The notes beneath the pieces are model-generated. The model worked only from the letters and a program-made list of their open reading frames with translations, ran no database searches and was not told the DNA's origin. DNA of 64,000 nt from assembly GCA_028023455.1 (NCBI GenBank), contig JAQFVV010006255.1, positions 3,906,001 through 3,970,000 of the forward strand, given 5' to 3'. Below, in pieces: positions 24,165 to 39,118 of the stretch; within the stretch, counting starts at the first letter, position 1; each line of letters opens with the position of its first letter. The position numbers and the translations under genes are program-made. This stretch comes from Epiperipatus broadwayi. Lineage: Eukaryota > Onychophora > Udeonychophora > Euonychophora > Peripatidae.

Positions 24165-27100
24165 GTAAGACATGTTATACATGGTTAGAAAGATAATTTT
24201 ATGAGAAATACAAACAAATTATCACTGAAGATGTAATTTGAATTCTAGTTAATGTTAATTTCCAAATTATAAACAGACAATAAAATAATAATTATTTCAG
24301 ATGTGAAAATTTCTTTTTCCCCTTATTTTTTATATAATTATCACTATTTATTTTATGCTTATTGTTTTCCTTAATTTTTCTAGTTTCTAGCAATGTAGTT
24401 GTTTTTGCTCTAACATAATTAAAACTGAAGTTATTGTGAAAATTGTGTCTCAGGCCAGTATTTTAAAAATTCAATATAGTAGCTTAGTCCCAAGCAATTA
24501 AACCAACTAATGATAATAACTGAGTATACAATTTTCTTTTTGGAGGGGGCATTAGGATATGAATTAAATCACTTAATCATGATTTTTTTAAAAATGTTTG
24601 GCTGCTAAGGTTGATATTAGCTTGTGTCAATGTAAAAACAGCTATAGAATTAAATTTGGCTATGTGATATTTACTAGACATGCTTTAGTAAATAGAAGTA
24701 TAAAATGTAAATAAGCATTGATATAAACTAAATTTTAATTATGCCATTCCTTTTTTTTTTAAGAATATTCAAATAGCAAAAAGTCCTCATGTATAGTTAT
24801 TTTATTCTGCCTCCATATTTGAGGATCCATTTTAATGAGAGCCAATGATAGATAATTTATAACTCATAAAAAGGAGTCAAATTTTTAATTATATATATAT
24901 ATAATTCAAAAATAATGTTATTACAAATAAAATGAAAATATTATAAACAAAAAAGATAGGTTGCTGAAAAAAATAGCAACAGTTCTCAAACAAATAAGAA
25001 ATGAATTAATAAACTGAATGATAGTTACTAAGAAGGTCATGTGACATTTGAACATCAAAAAATGCATTAAATTCTTTCATAGAACTTTTAGCTCTTGAAT
25101 TTATTCAAGCTACCACTATGATGCACAGCTCAGAACAAAGTAATTAATTGATTTGTTGCTTAAAAGAATAAGATATTCTAGCACTGAAAGTAACAGAATT
25201 CAGAGGCAATACATAGATTGTTAACTTTCAAGTGTGCTACTCTGATTTTGCACTAATCATATAGGCATAAGCAGATAAATCTAGCAATATATGAATATGT
25301 TAATTATATTTATGAAAGTAACATACACTAATAAATATTAAATAATATCTCAACATAAATCATTAATTTAAAAGTGGGCTCAAACTAACATATTGTCATA
25401 ATTTAATGATTATTATTACCATTCAAAAAAAATAATTTATGCATCTTAACTCCTCTTATAATGACAATATAGTTTTTATGCACAATTAATAACAAAACTT
25501 TTTCTTGAGGAAATCTATGTTCAAGGAAAAATAAAACAAAATACTCTTATTAATATGTAAACAAGTAATAGCATATAAGTATGTACAGTTAGTTACTTAT
25601 TAAAATATTTACATTCATAAACATCATGTGCAAATTTATTAATTTACTTACAAGTCAAAATAATGTACTCAATCTCTTTATATTCTGATTCTGACTAATC
25701 ATTTTCTTTTAGCAAGTACTATATTGTCTAAATTATCTCAAAATATTACAGTAAAAAAGAGTTGACATTTAAAATAGCAATAGGCTTCATATAGTGGATA
25801 AAATACACAAGCAAAATAATTTTTATGACTTTAATAAATTATAATAATTTTTTCATTTCTAAAAATTATCTATTTATTAATTTTTATCATATTTAGAAGT
25901 GAAAAGTAAAGAATTATTTATTCTAATGCACAATTTTGCTTATTTCAATAGAACTAAACAAATAGATACCTTCATATTCTGAAGTATTATAAGAGACATT
26001 CAGATGGCTAAAGAAAATTCCATATCATATTATGGCAAAAGAAATACATAATGCATAAATTCTCTTCTGTAAAATAATTGACTCACTAAATATGAAATAA
26101 AACTTTAAAAAAAAAAACAGCCATGCAAACCATCATCAGCAAAAAAAAAAAAAGCTACTGAAGGCCAAGAAAAAGTAGAATGGAAGAAAGGTCTCATGAG
26201 TTACAATTTATATTCCTACTAATTAACAAGGATTTCCAACCAAACATTGTTTTAAAAAGAATTAAATGGCAAGAAACAAGCTATTAATAGTATAAAAATG
26301 CAAAGATAAACAAATTGTTTGGCTGTCAGATTGATAAAACAATTACCATTAGTATATTGTTTTGATATTTCTAACATATTATGTTTATAAATTACATTTT
26401 TTGTTTCATAGTGCTTTTGAAATAAATATTAACTTTTTAAATATTTACATGACTGTTTTCTATTTGATAATATAGTATAAAATATAAAAAGTAATATTTT
26501 AACCTTTTTGCATAGCATATTTTCTCAAAAATTAATCTCAGTAGAATTTAGTAAAAAAGATTTTGTAATAATGAGTTTTTATCATATATGCAAGTAAATC
26601 TCTTATTAAAAAAATGTATTTTTTATAGAAAATTTTAATTTACAGTAATGAATAGCTGATTTTTTAAATATATAATTCATTTTTATTCATAATTATGGAT
26701 AAAGTAAAATAAATTTTGTCATATATATGTTCCATACAGAGTGATGTGGTAAATATACTCATCACTAGAAATCAACACCCTAAAATGCTTTGTATGTGCA
26801 AATCTATATATGTGAGCAGGAGTTAAATTTCAAATGTGAATTTGGTTACCATGTGCATTATTCTTAGAAAAAAAAAATCACTTAACCATAAAATCCTTTG
26901 AAAGATCTTAAAAATTAATTACTGGATTATATTGGCGTTTTGAAACTCTAAAAGCAACTATTTACTTTAACTACAAATTTAACTATAATTTTTAAAATAT
27001 TAACAAGAATACTACAAGACAAAAAATAATATTAAAAAACTTTGAATATGTATCAATCAACAATAAACTCTCAAGATTATGTTATTTTATATCTTAAATC

Positions 27101-28935
27101 ATTATTAATTTTTCTGTAATATATATAAATGTATTAATTTAATTATTGCAAGAACAAAAGTTTTATGCTAAAAGAAGATATTTATAAAAAAAAGTTATTA
27201 CGTTATATCTTTAAAGATCATCACCTTGGCACAGAATTACTTTTCTAAGTTGACTAATAAAAATGTATAAATGCTTCTAAAATGATTTATATATCAATCC
27301 TATAGTATGGTTGTAACAATCTGACTCTATAACTATATCAACATTCAAATAAAATGAGTTATATGTATATAATTTTTATAAATGCATTTAAAACTATAAC
27401 AAACAATGGAAATAGCTTGCCATTCTCTATAATATTAAAAATACAAATCTATTTTGACCATTACATATCATTATAATAACACAAAATAAACAATTAAAAT
27501 TTTCAGAGGGCATGCTTTGTCAAAGAGCAAACCACCAACATTATCATGTATTGCTAAAATTAATTATAATTGAACCTATTAATACAATTATGTTATTATA
27601 AAAAAAAATCCTGAACATTTGTGTCACATAATAGTTGGGACTATTTAAAATATACTATATTTTAAATTCATCTCCACAGATACACTTCTACTATAGGCAT
27701 AAAATATATAGCAAACCAACAAATATCACTCAAATGCACACAAATGAATATATAATGCAAACACTTTGCTTTATCAATTATTTTGTAGTTGTATTTAAAA
27801 TTACAATGTATAATACTTATTTAAATAATTTATCAAGATTAATAATAATAATGTATAAATTGTGAATATCATTTGCTACTACTGCAAATAAGGGCTGCAG
27901 AAATAATAAGACAATTTAATTTTTCCTTGAAGCTTTAAAGAAACCAAGCAAAACTAGTTCCTAATGTTCACTCCATTTAGTCTTTTTGTCAGTAAATATG
28001 TGCATCCTATGTAATTTAATGCAGTAGAAGAATGACTGAATATGGAGCTAAAGGTCTATGGATCATGGTTCCATTTTTGTTACTTCTAGGGTAAAGATCC
28101 TTTGATCTCTTCTGAACAATAAATTCATTCAATTATTTTTATTGTATTTATTATAATCATCTGATTGGATTTCTCTCAGAATTTAAAACAAAAGCACTGT
28201 GGTAGTTTGGAGTATATCAGTTAAGATTTCTTGAGGACAATATGTTGTATTTCTCCATGTGAGAATGCTTACTTTCCTTTTTGTATTGAAACATATAATT
28301 TTTCAAAAGAAAAGCAAATGAAGTACTCAATTACTAAGAACTTTAAAGTCAAAATAATATTTGATGACTATAGGCAGAATACGTTAAGAATCACTATGTT
28401 ATTCACCCATTGTTCCATTCAATAATGAGGTTTTTTTTGGCTGTGTAGAACTATATGGTCACTTAAAAGTGAAAGAAGAATGCCAAAATTGGTATATTTT
28501 TGGAAGTGTGAATCTTGACACAATTGTAAAAACATTATTTATTTAAGAAGTGATCATATAATTTATTTAAAAATGGAATTAATTTCATTATAATTAAAAG
28601 ATAAAAAAATAATATTGTAGATACAAAAATGAGAGGATAACACACATTTGTAAAATTTATATAGAAAGAATAATTATGGATTATAACTTTTTTTATTAAA
28701 AAATAATCCAAAAGAAAAAAGAAGTGTACATGATATAATGAAAATAAAATCATTTATGGCTGAATGATTACCTATTAAAATATTAATTCTGCTTGTTAGG
28801 GCTCAGTGGGATGTTTGTGAATTTTAATTCTTATTACTATTTATTAAATTAACTAGATGTTATTTTTTCACTCTGGTATATTTCTAACAAATGTAGTAGT
28901 TGTTTGTTTCTAGGTTATTTACTTGATCAAAACTA
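24165..28935. other. Long AT-rich tract, possible intron
   Basis: If the exon at 24072-24164 is real this is its downstream intron. I found no second exon, repeat or RNA gene. Open frames at 27635-27865, 28231-28425 and 28535-28753 show no motif. Confidence 0.4.
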
Positions 28936-29186
28936 AATTAAAACAGGCAAAACTCTCCATACAGTATTGCCACTCAGGGCAAGCCAGAGTAATCAATGGA
29001 TGCCAGAAGGCTTGTGCATAAAATCCCCATCTAATGCCTACTCATCCAATATCCCCAGACTAGTTTCTGGCATCCACTGATTACTCTGGCTTGCACTGAG
29101 TGGCAATATTGTATGGAGAGTTTTGCCTGTTTTAATAACAGTTATAAGCAAGCATAAGAAATGGTGATCATGTGATGTTTATTGGT
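28936..29186. mobile_element. Family-B foldback element
   Basis: Arms 28939-29010 and 29064-29135 are near-perfect inverted copies (AAACAGGCAAAACTCTCCAT on the left is mirrored on the right, as is AGTAATCAATGGATGCCAG). The loop holds CTACTCATCCAATATCCCCA. The right side continues through AGTTATAAGCAAGCATAAGA and AATGGTGATCATGTGATG, the terminal block shared with 57843-57980 and 58258-58280. No coding capacity. Confidence 0.8.
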
Positions 29187-29189
29187 TTT

Positions 29190-32100
29190 GATCAAAACTA
29201 GTGGTTTTAATAATGTTTATCATAGAAGCCATTACTTTTTGCTGTAGTAGGGATTTGTTTAATTTTTAGCTGCCTGCTTATTTTTTCTTACTAATATTTA
29301 ATGTCATTAGCCCTTCTAAATAGCATTAAATATATATAATTAATTTTCTAAATGAAGATAAAATATATAAGATATACATATATCTGTATTTACATATAAT
29401 AATAAGTGATAAATAAATATTAAAATGCCATCAAAAGTTATATTATTATATCTTAGTAACTAATACAACAAGAGAATATTTAAACATAATAAAATAATAT
29501 TCAATAAATGAATAATGGAGATCAATCCAATAATGCCAATGGCAAAATCTTTAACTCATTGAAACCGAAATGTTCCAACAACAGAAGCTGTGTATTAATT
29601 TAATACCTTTATTGGCCTTTTTGGTAAAAGATAATGCCTAAAATAAATAATATTAGTAGTTTCTTCAGAAAATTTTATATGGACATTTAAGTAGTTAGCC
29701 ACACTATGCCATGTAGAAATAAATGTAACCATAAGGCATTTTTAGGTGATAGATATTGAATTAAAAATATAGATGGAATAACTGTAAGTGGTCAGTGAGA
29801 AAATTAGAAAGAACAATATATAATTTTGTCAAACCAAAGTAGAAAAATGGTTTATATATGCTCAAGTAAGATACAAATATAAATTTATTTAAATAAAAAT
29901 TATCTTTTGTAAAATTATTTTAAATGGTAGATACATAAAAATTAAAACTTAATAATGTGTACAACTAGAATAGAATGAATAAAACTTAAATGGTAGAAGT
30001 ATATAAGTGTGATATATATAAAATAATGTTTAAGATTTACAGGCTCATGGTTCATCAAAGTATTATATCAATAAAAGTTTGTAATTATGTTGTAGTGATA
30101 AAATATACTATATCAGAAAATCAAATACAAGGTTTTGAACTTAATGGTAGAGAAATGTGATGATTTGCTATCATCATCAACATATACAATTACATGTTTT
30201 TACCTTTTACAATATATATTGTACTTGGTTAATTTATATATAATTTCCAGTTTTCACCAATTAAATAAATGGTGTTAATAAATTTTCAGCACCACTGCAC
30301 TTATTAAAGTCCAAAATGATCATGCACATTAGTTATCTCACATATATATAAAGATTAGCAGATCAAATTTCTAAGCAGGGGTGAAATCTATTATTCCCAA
30401 TATAACTATGGTCTCCTTTATACATGATTTAGTTCAAACTTTTCATTGTAAGATTACCAAAACATCAGATTATAATGAGTATAAATATATTGCAAAGTGG
30501 GATAAGATTCATATAGTATCACAACCTGGATTATCTGAAAGTTATTCAGAAATAAGAAACAGACAAATACTCGGTAAATATATCTAAAGTTATGGTATCA
30601 CATCATAAATATTAAACAGATATTATATTTATGTTCAAGGTATTATCCAAATAAATCTTATTAATACGTTGTTAGAAAATGATAACTGCTATATTGTCCA
30701 AATCTTATTAAATTTGACTGATGCCGTTATTATAATTCGCTATGTTTTATTGTTATTGTTAGCAATTTAAGTTATATGCTTCAGTCTTTTATGGTGCACT
30801 TCGTAATTTGCCAGTTTGTAGATAAACAATTAAATCTCCTGAAAATAATGTATATAAAAGCTTGTCTATATATATGAATATTATTAACTTTGTTCTTTAT
30901 AACAACAAAAAAAACAATAACTTTTAGGCTTAATTCTATTTACTATTTATCTGATATTAACATTGAAAAAAACTTATTAAGATTAAGTGTTAAAAAGCTC
31001 AAATCTTAAAGTCAAGGAGTAAAATATAGCTTAGTAATTTCAATAATAAATGTAGTTACAAAGATCTGAATTTACATTATAATCACGTAAAAGTTACACA
31101 CTCTACAATAATGTTAAAAGTGAATTATGAGCTTTAATTTGCAGACAAAGAATTGCTATAAAAAACATTACATTCCAAAAGATTTTCACCAGCATTTTCT
31201 TGATAATAGACACAATTAATGTTGCTTCTAAAAGTATTTGTTGACAGATTAATAAAACATTTTTTTTTTTTTAATAAACTCTAATTGTTAAAATCAAATG
31301 CGAAAATTCTTAACATTCTTACGATCTCACAGATTATTATTAGTGCTTTGTATTTAAGAATAAAATATATCGGACTGAATAATTTATAAATATTTGACAA
31401 TTTATATGCATGTTAAACGTTGCCAACGTATGCTGAAACATCAAAATGTTGAATAAATACGAACTTATATACATTGTCCAAGCAATTTATTTGTACATAA
31501 AAATGTAATTTGAATTATTAAATATAAAAATAATAAACAGTTAAAGACAAAAAAAAGTTTTATTAGATGAACAGTAAGTTAACCTTAGAAGCGATCACAA
31601 ACTCTTATGCTAAAAATTCTTATAAATATATTAGTTTTGACCCATCATAAATAGAATTAGCTTTAAGTTAATACACAAATAATTATCAGTCAGCCAAAGA
31701 TTAATGAATTATAATCTTAGTATATATATTAGTATGAAAAACTTCGTGATCAATGATAGCACATTTGATATCCAGTATTGTTCTGTAATTGTTGAGTACT
31801 GTTTCTCTATGAGATGCAGTTAGAAAGGCTTTTTGTCGCGCACCAAACTATTTAAAGACTATTTTATTTTATATATATTTCCACTCATTATGATTTCATT
31901 TCTGTTCTATGCTAAATTATGGGAACAATAATATTAATTGAAAAAATACAAAAGTAAATGGTTAAATTTTCAATTAAATTAGATAAAGGTTTATGCCACA
32001 TGAGTTCCAGTTTAAACCATCTTTTCAAACAACAATAACATTTTTATAGCCCAAACAACTTTTAAGAATATAAATATATATTTAATAATTTTCTATGTTT

Positions 32101-34170
32101 TTTTCAGAAACGTATTTTAATAGTAAAACAAAAATATTGCTTATAATGCTCAAACTAAGAAGGTTGGACTATTAAAATTATTTCATCACGATATTCCTTT
32201 CAGAGTACTGGTTACTTTTCCAGAGGCATCATCTATTCCTAAATGGTTGGCAAAAGAGGGTACAATTTTCTAAAGATAGCTTTTAATTTGTGCCTCATTC
32301 TGGTAAGGATCATATAATGTATATATTAAGTGATTTGAATGCAAATGTTTATCAGAGAGATGTATGTCTTGTAATTAAAACAGTTTTATTTTTATTTTAC
32401 TTCATTATTATGCACGACAGTTAGTGGAATTATTATTTTTTAAATTATAGACTTGGTGACATACTTAACACTTTAGATTCATCCACGAACTTATGAAATA
32501 AAAAAACAGAAAGAAAAAAATATCAGCACAAAGAGAAATATCAATATATTTTGTCTTCGCATAAAGAAATTTTGATCTATTTTCGCAGGAGATGTGAGTA
32601 CCCGCTTTACCCCCGCCCCAAATCTACATTATATTTATAAAAATTGAATCCCTTATAAATTTACAAAGTGTTTATATTCCAACTCTAGACTTTCAAATTG
32701 AAATAATTAAATTTCTTATTAGTATTTTTTAGTGAGATGGTCTGTGCACATAAGAATATTACTAAATACCTTGTATATAAAGCGAATTTTGAATCAGAAA
32801 GCATTAATTTACGATATAATTCCAATATCAGTTATCCATCAGTATTATTGCTGGTCAGTTTCACTAACTTATTGATAATTTTTGGCATTGATTATTAGAT
32901 GTAAATCAGATTATCTAAGCAGCTTTATTTTGAGCATTCCTGCAGCAAACAACAGCCTACAACTTAGGACTCCATACTATGTCTTGGCCTCCTTTTATCC
33001 TAAACCTACTTGCTGAAAGGTTATGTGTTTATACCTGTCTAATATCTTAGCCATTTTTTTTTAGAAATCTCTAACCATAAATATGATTTTTTATTATTGC
33101 AATGGGAAAATTCTGATAGAGCTTTCTTAATTCTGTAAAGCAAAATTATTATTATTATTTTTTTATGTAGTAAGCGTTTATTGTTAAAATCAGTGGATGA
33201 CTGAGTTGCTATCCTTTTTCTTGCTCATCTTTTTTATCAGTAACTACTGTTAGATGATTGATGCTTAAATTCTGATTTGACCGAGAAAAATGAATATGAA
33301 ATTCTCTTTGAAGTCTGAAATCTCTCTGAAAACTGTATTTTGTTAAAATATCTTTGTGATTTGCTTGGTGCATATTTTATATACCACTAGCCATCTGCTG
33401 ATCAAAAATCATGTTCCCAAAGCTCAAAAACTAATATTCCTATCTGTTTGAATATGTTTCAAAAAATATATTTGACATTTCCATCTTATTTTCTAAATCC
33501 TTAATTATTAGTGGGTTAAACAGACAACAGTTTTGCAAATTGTAGTTTTTAATATTTTTAATTTTAAATAAAATACAAATATATAATTTGGAATATTTGT
33601 TTATATATATATATAAGCTTATCAAACTGAAATTATTATTTTCACTGTCAGTTAAATGCTTTTAAATATTATACTTCTGGCAATAACTGATCAAATGTCC
33701 CATTACAAAATAATGCTGTATGTATTTGAAAAGATCTTTCCTATTCATTATAATGAAAACTGAAATTTCAGCAATTTAATTTTTGTAAACACTTACTACA
33801 AAATTTATATAGCTCCCAATTCTTGTACAATATTAAAATTATCTCAATTTACAACCTTGAATAATTCTGAAAGTCATATAATCCTCTTTTTCAATTGGTC
33901 TTATGGAGTCAAAAAGTTCTAATTAATTAAATAAATGAACAATAGAAAATATTCAATACTGTATAATTGTCTCTAACATACATGTATATTTAGTATACTT
34001 TTCCATGTAATAATAAGATATTTATTTTATCTACACTTTGCTTAATATTTTGGAACCATGAAGCTATAAAATTGAAACCTTTATTTTTATGCAAGCTTCC
34101 TAACTTGAATGTCTGCATACTTTATATTCTTTTAGTTTTAAATTTATATTGATGTTAATGAAGCTGCAAT
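29190..34170. other. Long AT-rich tract, nothing firm
   Basis: About 5 kb with no supportable gene. A frame near 32320-32350 reads ILSDLNANV, faintly like the LINE endonuclease GDFNA motif, but lacks other conserved blocks. The 68-codon frame at 30381-30587 is unusual in composition but has no splice context or known domain. Confidence 0.4.
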
Positions 34171-34171
34171 A

Positions 34172-34620
34172 TCACTATATGTATTAAATGGATTATGTCC
34201 TGTACATGTGGGGTTCAGATTGACCTTAGGTCAACATGGGTGTGACAATAATCTCGGCCTCAGGGTGGCCTTTGAGCATTCCATCATCAGATTTTCAATT
34301 GGATGGATGGTTGAAGAGTTGGAGTGTGGAGTGGATTGAAGCCTGTCCATTAATCTATGAGGATAGTCTATCTTAATATATATCTGAGCACTTATACTAT
34401 ATATATGTGTGTAAAGATGATAGTCTGGACCAACTGATGATTTCTGGTTTAGCATGAAATACGTATATTGGTGATTATTTATCTTTTCAGCATATATGTG
34501 TTTAGGTGTATCAGTGTTATTAGATAGAATGGAGAGAGGTGAGTGGTGTGAAAGTCTGTGCTCATATACCCTATATTACATATATATAGCCACAGGTATT
34601 ATTTATTGAACCACAGTATA
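34172..34620 (+). mobile_element. Family-A retrozyme-like element, full-length copy
   Basis: Runs in ribozyme-sense orientation: ATGTATTAAATGGATTATGT, TTAGGTCAACATGGGTGTGA, AATTGGATGGATGGTTGAAG, GATTGAAGCCTGTCCATTAA, the ribozyme, ATATATGTGTTTAGGTGTAT, GTGAAAGTCTGTGCTCATAT and ACCCTATATTACATATATAT, ending near a hairpin-like ACAGGTATT. It lines up along its length with the reversed copies at 12884-13377 and 59480-59825. The minus-strand frame at 34231-34455, which recurs as similar peptides in other copies, only reflects conserved antisense of this RNA. A target duplication was not found. Confidence 0.75.
34421..34476 (+). ncRNA. Hammerhead ribozyme copy 6 (family A, core intact)
   Basis: CTGATGA (34434-34440) and GAAA (34456-34459) are intact. 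Palindromic loop UACGUA, then UA, gives a predicted cut after 34467. Stem I: CCAA/UUGG next to the core, internal loop UGGA opposite U, then UAGUC/GAUUA (one G-U). Stem II has a G-to-U change at its base (UUUCU opposite AGCAU), leaving it weaker than in copies 8 and 9. Confidence 0.7.
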
Positions 34621-35164
34621 TGCTATTTTTCAACATATACATATATTTATATAACATGAGCACTTTTTATATGTTTAGTGTAATCAAAAATAAAATAATA
34701 ATAATAATATAGTTATTAATAATAAATTGAGAAAGCACTTTTACATTAATATTTACTGTGTGTCCAACTCATTCATATTCACTTAAAAAAAAAAAATACT
34801 GCATCAAATTTTTAAAATATAATGAAAGCAAAGTGTCATAATTTCTCACAATTAAACAGGCTCTGGATGAAATCCTTTTTCTTTAATATCTTTTCTCTCC
34901 TATGAAAATGTAAAAACAATCTTATGACTGTAGTTTTTCAAGTTATTTCAATATCTTTAAATATGTACTGGTTTCAGATTTATACAGTCCTCTTTACTGC
35001 CACTGCCCATTTTAGATGCTTGATTAAATTCTCCAAACTTTATGTTTTCTTATACAATACAAGAATGTTTTATATTTCTTATATTTTGCCACTACTAAAT
35101 CAATAACTTTCATTTTAGCACTTAAAAAAATACTTTATAAATTTATTAACTTTTATAAAAATGT
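34621..35164. other. AT-rich tract, nothing identified
   Basis: Spacer between the family-A copy and the Penelope-like inverted pair. The 60-codon frame at 34924-35106 shows no motif. Confidence 0.45.
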
Positions 35165-37120
35165 TAACTGCCTAACTGCTGATGAAAACATCCATGGAAA
35201 AATAGTTTCTAAAAACAAAAATCAGCTTTATTACTGCCAAGTATGCTATCGATATATCATATTCATGACTTAAAGAATTTTTGGTATTAATATATAAGTA
35301 GTAATTAATGATCTATTAAAGATATTAAAATTTATTTAAATGACCCATTTCTTTGATAGCAGGATGCTTGTGTCTTTTCTCTTGATTGAAAAACAATCAC
35401 TTGCTATTGTCCAGACCTCCTTAATTCTGTCCTCTCTCTACATATATATAATTTTTGCTTTTGATAATTTGAATCTGTGGCCAAGTTTTATTCATATTCA
35501 GTGAATATTGTTGAGTATTCTTTATTTTTGTGGGCCTTGTTGTATAAATATCTATGTTGTGCCAATCTAGTTGAATTAGTCTTCAACTGCTTATAATATA
35601 AGTTGCATGCAGGTTGGCTGCATTTAATTTTATAGACTGCTTAATGTGCAGATTCATTTGACATAATGTCTTTAGAATTGTTAATTAATTGGTTCAATGA
35701 TGGGGTCTGAAAGATTAGATTAAATTTGTCTTTGTAAATCTTTTTGAATTTATGTATAATTTTTGGAATGTAAGGATGATGAATCCATTTTTTAGGCTCC
35801 TCTTGTTGGTGGGATGGAGTTTCTTATTTTGCTATAAAACCTATTTATGGTGCTAATGATTTTGTTGTAACTGGACTCTATATTTTAAAGATCCTTTCCA
35901 TACTCTTCAATATTGTTCTTTTAATCATATTCAAATTTGAACAAAGCATGATTTGCATGCAGAAAACCTCTAAGTCCCATGTATTTATGTAAAATGGGAC
36001 TATTGATCTGGGATGGATCACTCCTCTTATGTTTTTAAACATCATTCTGTAGTCTAATGGGTTGCATTGTCTTTGGATATATAAATCCAGAAATTTATTT
36101 CCTCTGTTACTGTCTTCTGTCTTCAGCATCAACACTTTCATGGACATGGAGACAGAAGACAGTAACAGAGGAATCAAATTTCTGAATAGATATATCCAAA
36201 AACAATTCAACACACTAGACTACAGAATGATGCTTAAACCTATAAACATAAGAGAAGTGATCCACCCCAGAAATAAGCTCATTTCTTATAAATACACAGG
36301 ACTTAAAGGTTTCCTGCACAGAAATAATGTTTTGTGCAAATTTAAATATGATAAAAAGAGCAATAATGAATAGTATACAAAGAACCTTCAAAACATAGGG
36401 TTCAATTAAAACAAAATTATTAAAACTATAAATAGGTTTAACAACAAAATAAAATAAAAACCCATCCCACTCAGCAAGAGAAACCTAAACAATAGATTAG
36501 TCTCCCTTATATCTCAAAAGTCACACAAACTAGAAAAGATTTGCAAAGATAAATTCAATGTAAGCTTTTGGACACTCCCCATCATTGAACCAATTAACAA
36601 TTCTAAAGACATTTTGTGGAAGAAATCTGAACATCAAGTGCTCTATAAAATTAAAGACAGTTAATCTGCATGCAACTTAACATATTATGGAAAGTCAAGA
36701 GTCAGTCTTTTAACTAGATTGGCACAACATAGATCTTTATATAGCAGAGTCCTCAAAAATAAAGAATACTCATCAATATTCACCAACCATGTACAAAAAA
36801 CTGACACAAATTTGAATTATCAAAAGCAAAAATTACATATATGTAGAGAGAGAACAGAAAGCAGAAAATTAAGGAGGCCTGAGCAATAGCAAGTCACCAT
36901 TTTTCAATCAATAGAAAAAACACAAGCAAACCACTATCAAAGAAGTGTATTGAATCATTTAAATAAATTTTAATATCTTGACTAGCTAATTAGTTACTAC
37001 TTATATATTAATATCAAGAACTCTTAAGGCATATTAATATAAGCCATGAATATGATATACATGAATATTTGTTTAAAAAACTACCTTTTCTGTGGATGTT
37101 TTTATTAACAGGCAAGTATC
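35165..37120. mobile_element. Penelope-like element, head-to-head inverted pair
   Basis: Two diverged copies face away from a 27-bp centre (36122-36148), with arms near 950 bp each. The right arm (plus) reads EDSNRGIKFLNRYIQ at its start. At 36487-36895 comes a frame of over 130 codons with one stop: SLISQKSHKLEKIC, VLYKIKDS, CNLTYYGKSRVSLLTRLAQH and HVQKTDTNLNYQ. This fits the C-terminal GIY-YIG endonuclease of Penelope-like elements: Y-K-I, the Cys, Y-Y-G, the Arg-x-x-x-H and a distal His. The left arm gives the same start on the minus strand (EDSNRGNKFLDLYIQR, in the frame 35878-36213). Both arms are 5'-truncated at the same point, so the reverse transcriptase core is missing and neither copy is autonomous. 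The stop (TAA at about 36661) and drift indicate a dead element. Confidence 0.7.
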
Positions 37121-39118
37121 ACAATAATTCAGAAAAAAATAAAATTATTTAAAGTTGAATTACAAAACTTTAACTATGAATACCACATTATATCAAAATG
37201 AAGAATAAAATGTTTACATTTCCAGTTTAATCTGCAAAAAAAGTTATTATAAAAAATGATGGCACATATCACTCTAAGATGAAAAAAATGGCTGATACTA
37301 TATCAACACCATTTCTTACTTTTAATAATTTTTATATATTTTTATTATTATTTATTTATTTAATCTTATTGAACAGTATATAATTGAAGTCAAGTGAATT
37401 GATATAATATATATCGTGGGTTCACTATATATCATAACATTTGCATTTTGTTCTATATTACGCCATTGTTTTAACGACAACTACACAGTTATTCTGAAAT
37501 TTCTTAGTATGTAATCTTCCTAAATACAAATTAAATTGCAGCAGTTATCATTATATTATAAAAAAAGATGTGTAAAAAGTATAGTATGTGTAATACATAT
37601 ATTGCGATAATGGAGTATTATTTGCATCATCATATTTATATGTTCTTGATAAAAGGTAACGCTATATATATATATATTCATTCATAGACATAAATTGTAA
37701 TTTAGGTTAAAATATTAGTTACAGTTTTAAACACAAACATCAGTCTATATTTAAACAAAAGAAAGTTCAATTATCAAATAATCTGAGAATAATATTAAAA
37801 AATTGTTTCTTATAAAGCTGGACAAGAATTAATTAATTTTAATAATAAAAGAAATTTTTTTTTTTTAATATTTATTTTGTAATATACATTTATAAATAAA
37901 CACTTCATTCCATCGCAAGGAATAGGATGCAAAACCAGTTTATTTACAAATAAAACAAGCTAGTTTTATATTGATATAAGCCATTTATTTAATAGTTATT
38001 ATACTAATCATTTTAGATAATAGAAATAATTATTAAATTAATAAATTAAACAACATTAGCCTACAATACACATAAGTATGAATAAAAAATACGTTATTGG
38101 TTATATAAAAATATATGTTTGAATATATCTTTCATTAGACCAACAATTTTTTAAATAAATTTTCTTTTAGAAATAACTAAGTTATTTTAATTAAATTAAG
38201 ATGTTCATAATTAAAAATATTTAAACAATCTACAACCCTTTCAGGATCAAAAATTGGTTAATTAAAATACAAAGTTAATCCATTAAAAAATTTACTCAAA
38301 AATGCAGAAATTTTTAAATTCGATTGTTAACAAAAAAAAAAACTAATTATAAAAAAAGATGATAAAATCTGGTAAAATTCATTTTACTAAACTTTTACAA
38401 ATGTGCAATTTTGTTTTTCATTTTTATTATGTATTATTCATAGGTTTTCATTTATTTTAAATGGGGGGGGGGGGTTACTAGCTGATGTTGGGAAATGTAA
38501 AGAATTTGAAATAAAAGCCAGTATTAAATAAGAAGTGACTTTATATCAACTTTGTTTTCCATTTTCATGACAGTGGTTTTTATAACAGTCTATAAACAGC
38601 TTCATGAAGAAAATATCAAGATGTAAAATAAATTTAACATGGGTTCTTAATTCAAACCAATTATGATCAAAAATGAGATTATCCTCTTTGATTCTAAATT
38701 TACAGAATGTTGATTATTATGCTATTCTTGCCAATTCAAAAAATATTATCTATAAAATATTTTAATGTTTTGAAAAAAAACGGTAAAAGCTTTGCTCTAT
38801 TAATAAATAAACAAAAATTCATCATCATAAGCAGGGTCTGGCTGAACAATTTTGGTGCTAAGGCAAGCATTAAAAAATGAACATATTAAAATTGGAAAAG
38901 CTTACTTTAAATATTCTACTAAACAAAGTCATAAATGTAATAGAATAAATATAAATTATATAAAAATAATTATATTAACAATATATATTCATTAAAGTGT
39001 CTCTTTAATCTCGTTCAATTTAGCATTTAAGACTCATGCCTCACCTATGGGACCAATCCTGTACCTAACATTTTTGCTCTAATCCAAACAACTTATGTTT
39101 TTTAAATAACAAATAAAA
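37121..39118. other. AT-rich tract with a G tract
   Basis: No gene seen. A G tract lies at about 38463-38474. A short TA dinucleotide run lies near 37660. Confidence 0.45.

Noticed and set aside
32300-32360. ILSDLNANV on the plus strand as a LINE endonuclease.
   Set aside because: Only one motif, with G and F of GDFNA changed, and no flanking endonuclease or reverse transcriptase block.
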